Source: RGIG3178 sp964533965 (GTDB lineage Bacteria > Bacillota > Clostridia > Christensenellales > QAND01). From it: a stretch of 64,000 nt of DNA. Under the pieces are notes generated by a model. That model ran no database searches, was not told where the DNA came from, and was given only the letters and a program-made list of their open reading frames with translations. Where the stretch lies: contig CAZHNN010000012.1 of NCBI GenBank assembly GCA_964533965.1, positions 14,265-78,264 on the forward strand, given 5' to 3'. Below are positions 61,966 through 64,000 of the stretch, piece after piece. A program made the position numbers and the translations under genes. Position 1 is the first letter of the stretch, and each line of letters opens with the position of its first letter.

Positions 61966-62685
61966 TTGAGAGAAGAATGGCTTCGAAAGAAAGATGAAAA
62001 ACGCTATAAAAAGATTCTCAATATGCAAAACGACGACATCAAGGTGTTTTTCGACCGGGACGGATGCGGCCTTGAGATAGAGTTCGGTGTTTTATATGAG
62101 CGCCGGTGTCGCAGCTATATTGAAACCGGCTTGAAAAAGTTGAAGGATTTGGTAGGTCAATATGGAAAATTCGTACCGGATATGTCCATAGGACATGACC
62201 TTAACGTGGAGATCGTTTTGATCCCCCTGATGAGAGAGCCGCTTAAGCGAATGTTTTTTGATATCAAAAGCGTCATCGATTTCTATGATAACTTTGTCTT
62301 TGACGAGAACTGCGGGGTGCATGCCAATTTTCGTGCCGACGAGAAATTGAAGCGCACATTCTTCCAGGTGTTGGTCAACGGCGGCTATCAGCCGTCTCGA
62401 TTTGTTCACAGCAAATACAAGAAAGACTTTCTGGACATTGTAAGCAATGTCCAAGAGGACATCATGACATATGACGACTACATTGTGTATCAAAATAGGA
62501 TAAGCGCCAAATATGCAGGCGTGAACTTCCTCAAGGACAATCTGATCGAGTTTCGAACACTGGATATGAACTGGGAGAATATCGCATATGTTTATGACCT
62601 CTACGAAAAAGCCAAGCAGGTCAGCAACAACCATAGTATTATCGAGTTGTTCCCGTATCAGGCGGTTACACGCTTTGGCGCATAG
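61966..62685 (+). CDS. amidoligase-fold protein (Amidoligase_2-like)
   Basis: Predicted ATP-dependent amide-bond-forming enzyme with the glutamine-synthetase-like fold. The 239-residue protein shows the family blocks in order: GLEIEF (35-40, two metal Glu), PDMSIGHDLNVEIVLIPL (71-88), CGVH (116-119), and NFLKDNLIEFR (187-197). The start is TTG 61966, 7 nt behind AGGAGG; ATG 61936 would add ten residues but has no ribosome binding site. No glutamyl-transfer, peptide or phage genes are adjacent, so the substrate is unknown. It stands alone in AT-rich DNA. Confidence 0.7.
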   Translation: MREEWLRKKDEKRYKKILNMQNDDIKVFFDRDGCGLEIEFGVLYERRCRSYIETGLKKLKDLVGQYGKFVPDMSIGHDLNVEIVLIPLMREPLKRMFFDIKSVIDFYDNFVFDENCGVHANFRADEKLKRTFFQVLVNGGYQPSRFVHSKYKKDFLDIVSNVQEDIMTYDDYIVYQNRISAKYAGVNFLKDNLIEFRTLDMNWENIAYVYDLYEKAKQVSNNHSIIELFPYQAVTRFGA

Positions 62686-62991
62686 TTTAAGATATCAGTA
62701 ACAATGCCTATTATATACACTTCGCTGATCAAATAAAGTTGTCTGTTCTATAGAAAATTTACAAAAATTGTAAAAATATTTTTTATTGCATGTTTAAAAA
62801 TAGCGAAAAAGCAAGATTGAATGCAAAATAATGTTTTGCATAGTTATTTATACATTAATATTACGATAACAAAAGCCCAATAAAGATATATATGTTGTAA
62901 CGAGAAAGTAACCTCTTGAAAATATAATAAAAGCACACTATAGGGAGAGTTTATTGTTTATTTACCAATGCAAATAGAGGAGGAACATCAA
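62686..62991. other. AT-rich intergenic region before the B-repeat protein
   Basis: 306 bp, strongly AT-rich. It contains a TATAAT at 62923-62928 without a good -35, and GAGGAGGAA before the next start. I see no gene or clear terminator in it. Confidence 0.6.
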
Positions 62992-64000
62992 ATGAAAGGA
63001 AAAAAGACGCTTAAGTTGTTGGGCATGGTTCTGGCAGTATGCCTGATATTGGTGCTTATGCCATCTGGCGTATTGGCACAAGCGTTTTACCATGTCGTAC
63101 CAACGATTGATTTCCGCGTTAAAAACAACAACGGGCCCGGCGGAGATCATGGCTACATTCATGTGACCTATAACGGAAATTCGTTTAATTTGGATCGTGG
63201 CGATGAACATACGTTTACGTATGTCGCTTCCGCGGGCAATGTGAGGGTCGATTTCGTGCCTGATACCGGTTATGCGTTCTTATACTACGTGATCGGCAAC
63301 GGCGCGCAGCACATCAACGACGACCCGGACTTCATCGATCCCACCCCCTATGCGGGTCAGAGTGGCGCCAACGACATGATCAATCTTAATCCAAAGTGGT
63401 CAACATCTGCTATGTACACAGTGACATACAATGCGAACGGCGGAACGGGAGCGCCGACGGATCCAAGCAGCCCATACCACTCAGGTGCAGATGTCACGAT
63501 CGTGGCCGGAACGCCGACGAGAACTGGATATACGTTCAACGGCTGGGCGTCAACGGCGTTCACAGGTACGCAGAGCGCAGGCTATACATTCACAATGCCG
63601 GGATCGAATGTGACGCTGTCAGCGCAATGGTCGGTGAGCAACTACACGGTAACGTGGAACAACTGGGACGGCACGCAGCTCGAGCAGGATTTGAGCGTCC
63701 CGTACGGTACTACGCCGACCTATAACAGCGCAACGCCTGTGAAGCCGTCTACCGCGCAGTATACCTATACGTTCAGCGGATGGAATCCGACCGTATCAAC
63801 GGTGACGGGCAATGTGACCTACACAGCGCAGTTCACCCCGATGCTGAGAAACTATACGGTAACGTGGAACAACTACGACAACACGCAGCTTGAGCAGGAT
63901 CTGAGCGTAGCATACGGGACGATGCCCAGCTTCAACGGCGCGGTTCCGACAAAAGCCGCGACCGCGGAGTTCACCTACACGTTTGCAGGGTGGACGCCGA
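62992..64000 (+). CDS. secreted InlB B-repeat (Flg_new) surface protein, 3' truncated by the window
   Basis: An open frame runs from ATG 62992 to the window edge (336 codons, no stop). It starts with MKGKKTLKLLGMVLAVCLIL, a signal peptide ending near VLAQA (residue 31). A unique domain of about 110 residues follows, then an InlB B-repeat (YTVTYNANGGTGAPT with GYTFNGWAS, about 142-215). Two tandem repeats of about 70 residues then start with NYTVTWNNWDGTQLEQDL and NYTVTWNNYDNTQLEQDL, each ending in TYTFxGWxP. Such repeats are typical of large cell-surface or adhesion proteins in Firmicutes; the anchor should lie beyond the window. Ribosome binding site GAGGAGG. Confidence 0.88.
   Translation, partial: MKGKKTLKLLGMVLAVCLILVLMPSGVLAQAFYHVVPTIDFRVKNNNGPGGDHGYIHVTYNGNSFNLDRGDEHTFTYVASAGNVRVDFVPDTGYAFLYYVIGNGAQHINDDPDFIDPTPYAGQSGANDMINLNPKWSTSAMYTVTYNANGGTGAPTDPSSPYHSGADVTIVAGTPTRTGYTFNGWASTAFTGTQSAGYTFTMPGSNVTLSAQWSVSNYTVTWNNWDGTQLEQDLSVPYGTTPTYNSATPVKPSTAQYTYTFSGWNPTVSTVTGNVTYTAQFTPMLRNYTVTWNNYDNTQLEQDLSVAYGTMPSFNGAVPTKAATAEFTYTFAGWTP

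Noticed and set aside
61619..62991. A toxin-antitoxin or defence island around the amidoligase-like gene.
   Set aside because: Only one gene lies between the two AT-rich stretches, with no partner frame, nuclease or helicase motif. The evidence supports only an isolated gene.

Overview
The window is about 64 kb of dense, mostly single-copy housekeeping sequence from a Clostridia-type Firmicute. Markers are an Rnf ion-pumping complex, a ctsR-mcsA-mcsB-clpC operon, HrcA/CIRCE heat-shock control, a T-box in front of valS, and sporulation-type genes (SpoIVFA/SpoIVFB-like pair, an orphan Spo0A C-terminal domain, a SleB-type hydrolase). I cannot fix the genus. Three runs of N (34775-34789, 47881-47890, 59208-59242) show that this is a draft scaffold.

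Layout: (1) 1-4.4 kb, rnfCDEAB, with no rnfG in the cluster. (2) 4.5-13.4 kb, maf, mreBCD, a class B PBP2 and rodA (the elongasome), then spoIVFA/spoIVFB homologues. (3) 13.4-18.3 kb, a radical SAM protein, a DUF2344 protein, RNase G, and L21 and L27 (no prp between them; L27 has no N-terminal extension). (4) 18.4-25.3 kb, lgt, a DivIVA-like coiled coil, pyrE (minus strand), and the CtsR-controlled protein-arginine-kinase/ClpC operon. (5) 25.3-33.8 kb, an EutT-like cobalamin adenosyltransferase, a TIM-barrel isomerase, pgi, a dCMP deaminase, CIRCE-groESL followed by a palindrome array, an orphan Spo0A-C protein, an EamA transporter, a SleB-like hydrolase and pgsA. (6) 33.8-50.6 kb, T-box-valS-folC, a LUD-domain protein, lepA-hemW, CIRCE-hrcA-grpE-dnaK, dnaJ-prmA-rsmE-mtaB-HIT, and rpsU. 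(7) 50.7-57.3 kb on the minus strand, pstSCAB-phoU-phoB-phoR, a phosphate-uptake operon that carries its own two-component regulator at its distal end. (8) 57.7-64 kb, accessory genes: a NYN-domain protein, an amidohydrolase, a membrane-anchored cohesin/cadherin-like protein, mscL plus a cyclase-family hydrolase, an amidoligase-fold protein in AT-rich surroundings, and the 5' part of a secreted InlB-type B-repeat protein that runs off the right edge.

The genes act together in energy conservation (Rnf), cell elongation (MreBCD-PBP2-RodA), protein quality control under two repressors (CtsR and HrcA), translation and tRNA/rRNA modification, and phosphate homeostasis. The least explained parts are the missing rnfG, the stand-alone Spo0A-C protein, the self-complementary repeats behind groEL, and the right-hand AT-rich segment with the amidoligase-like gene and the repeat-rich surface protein.
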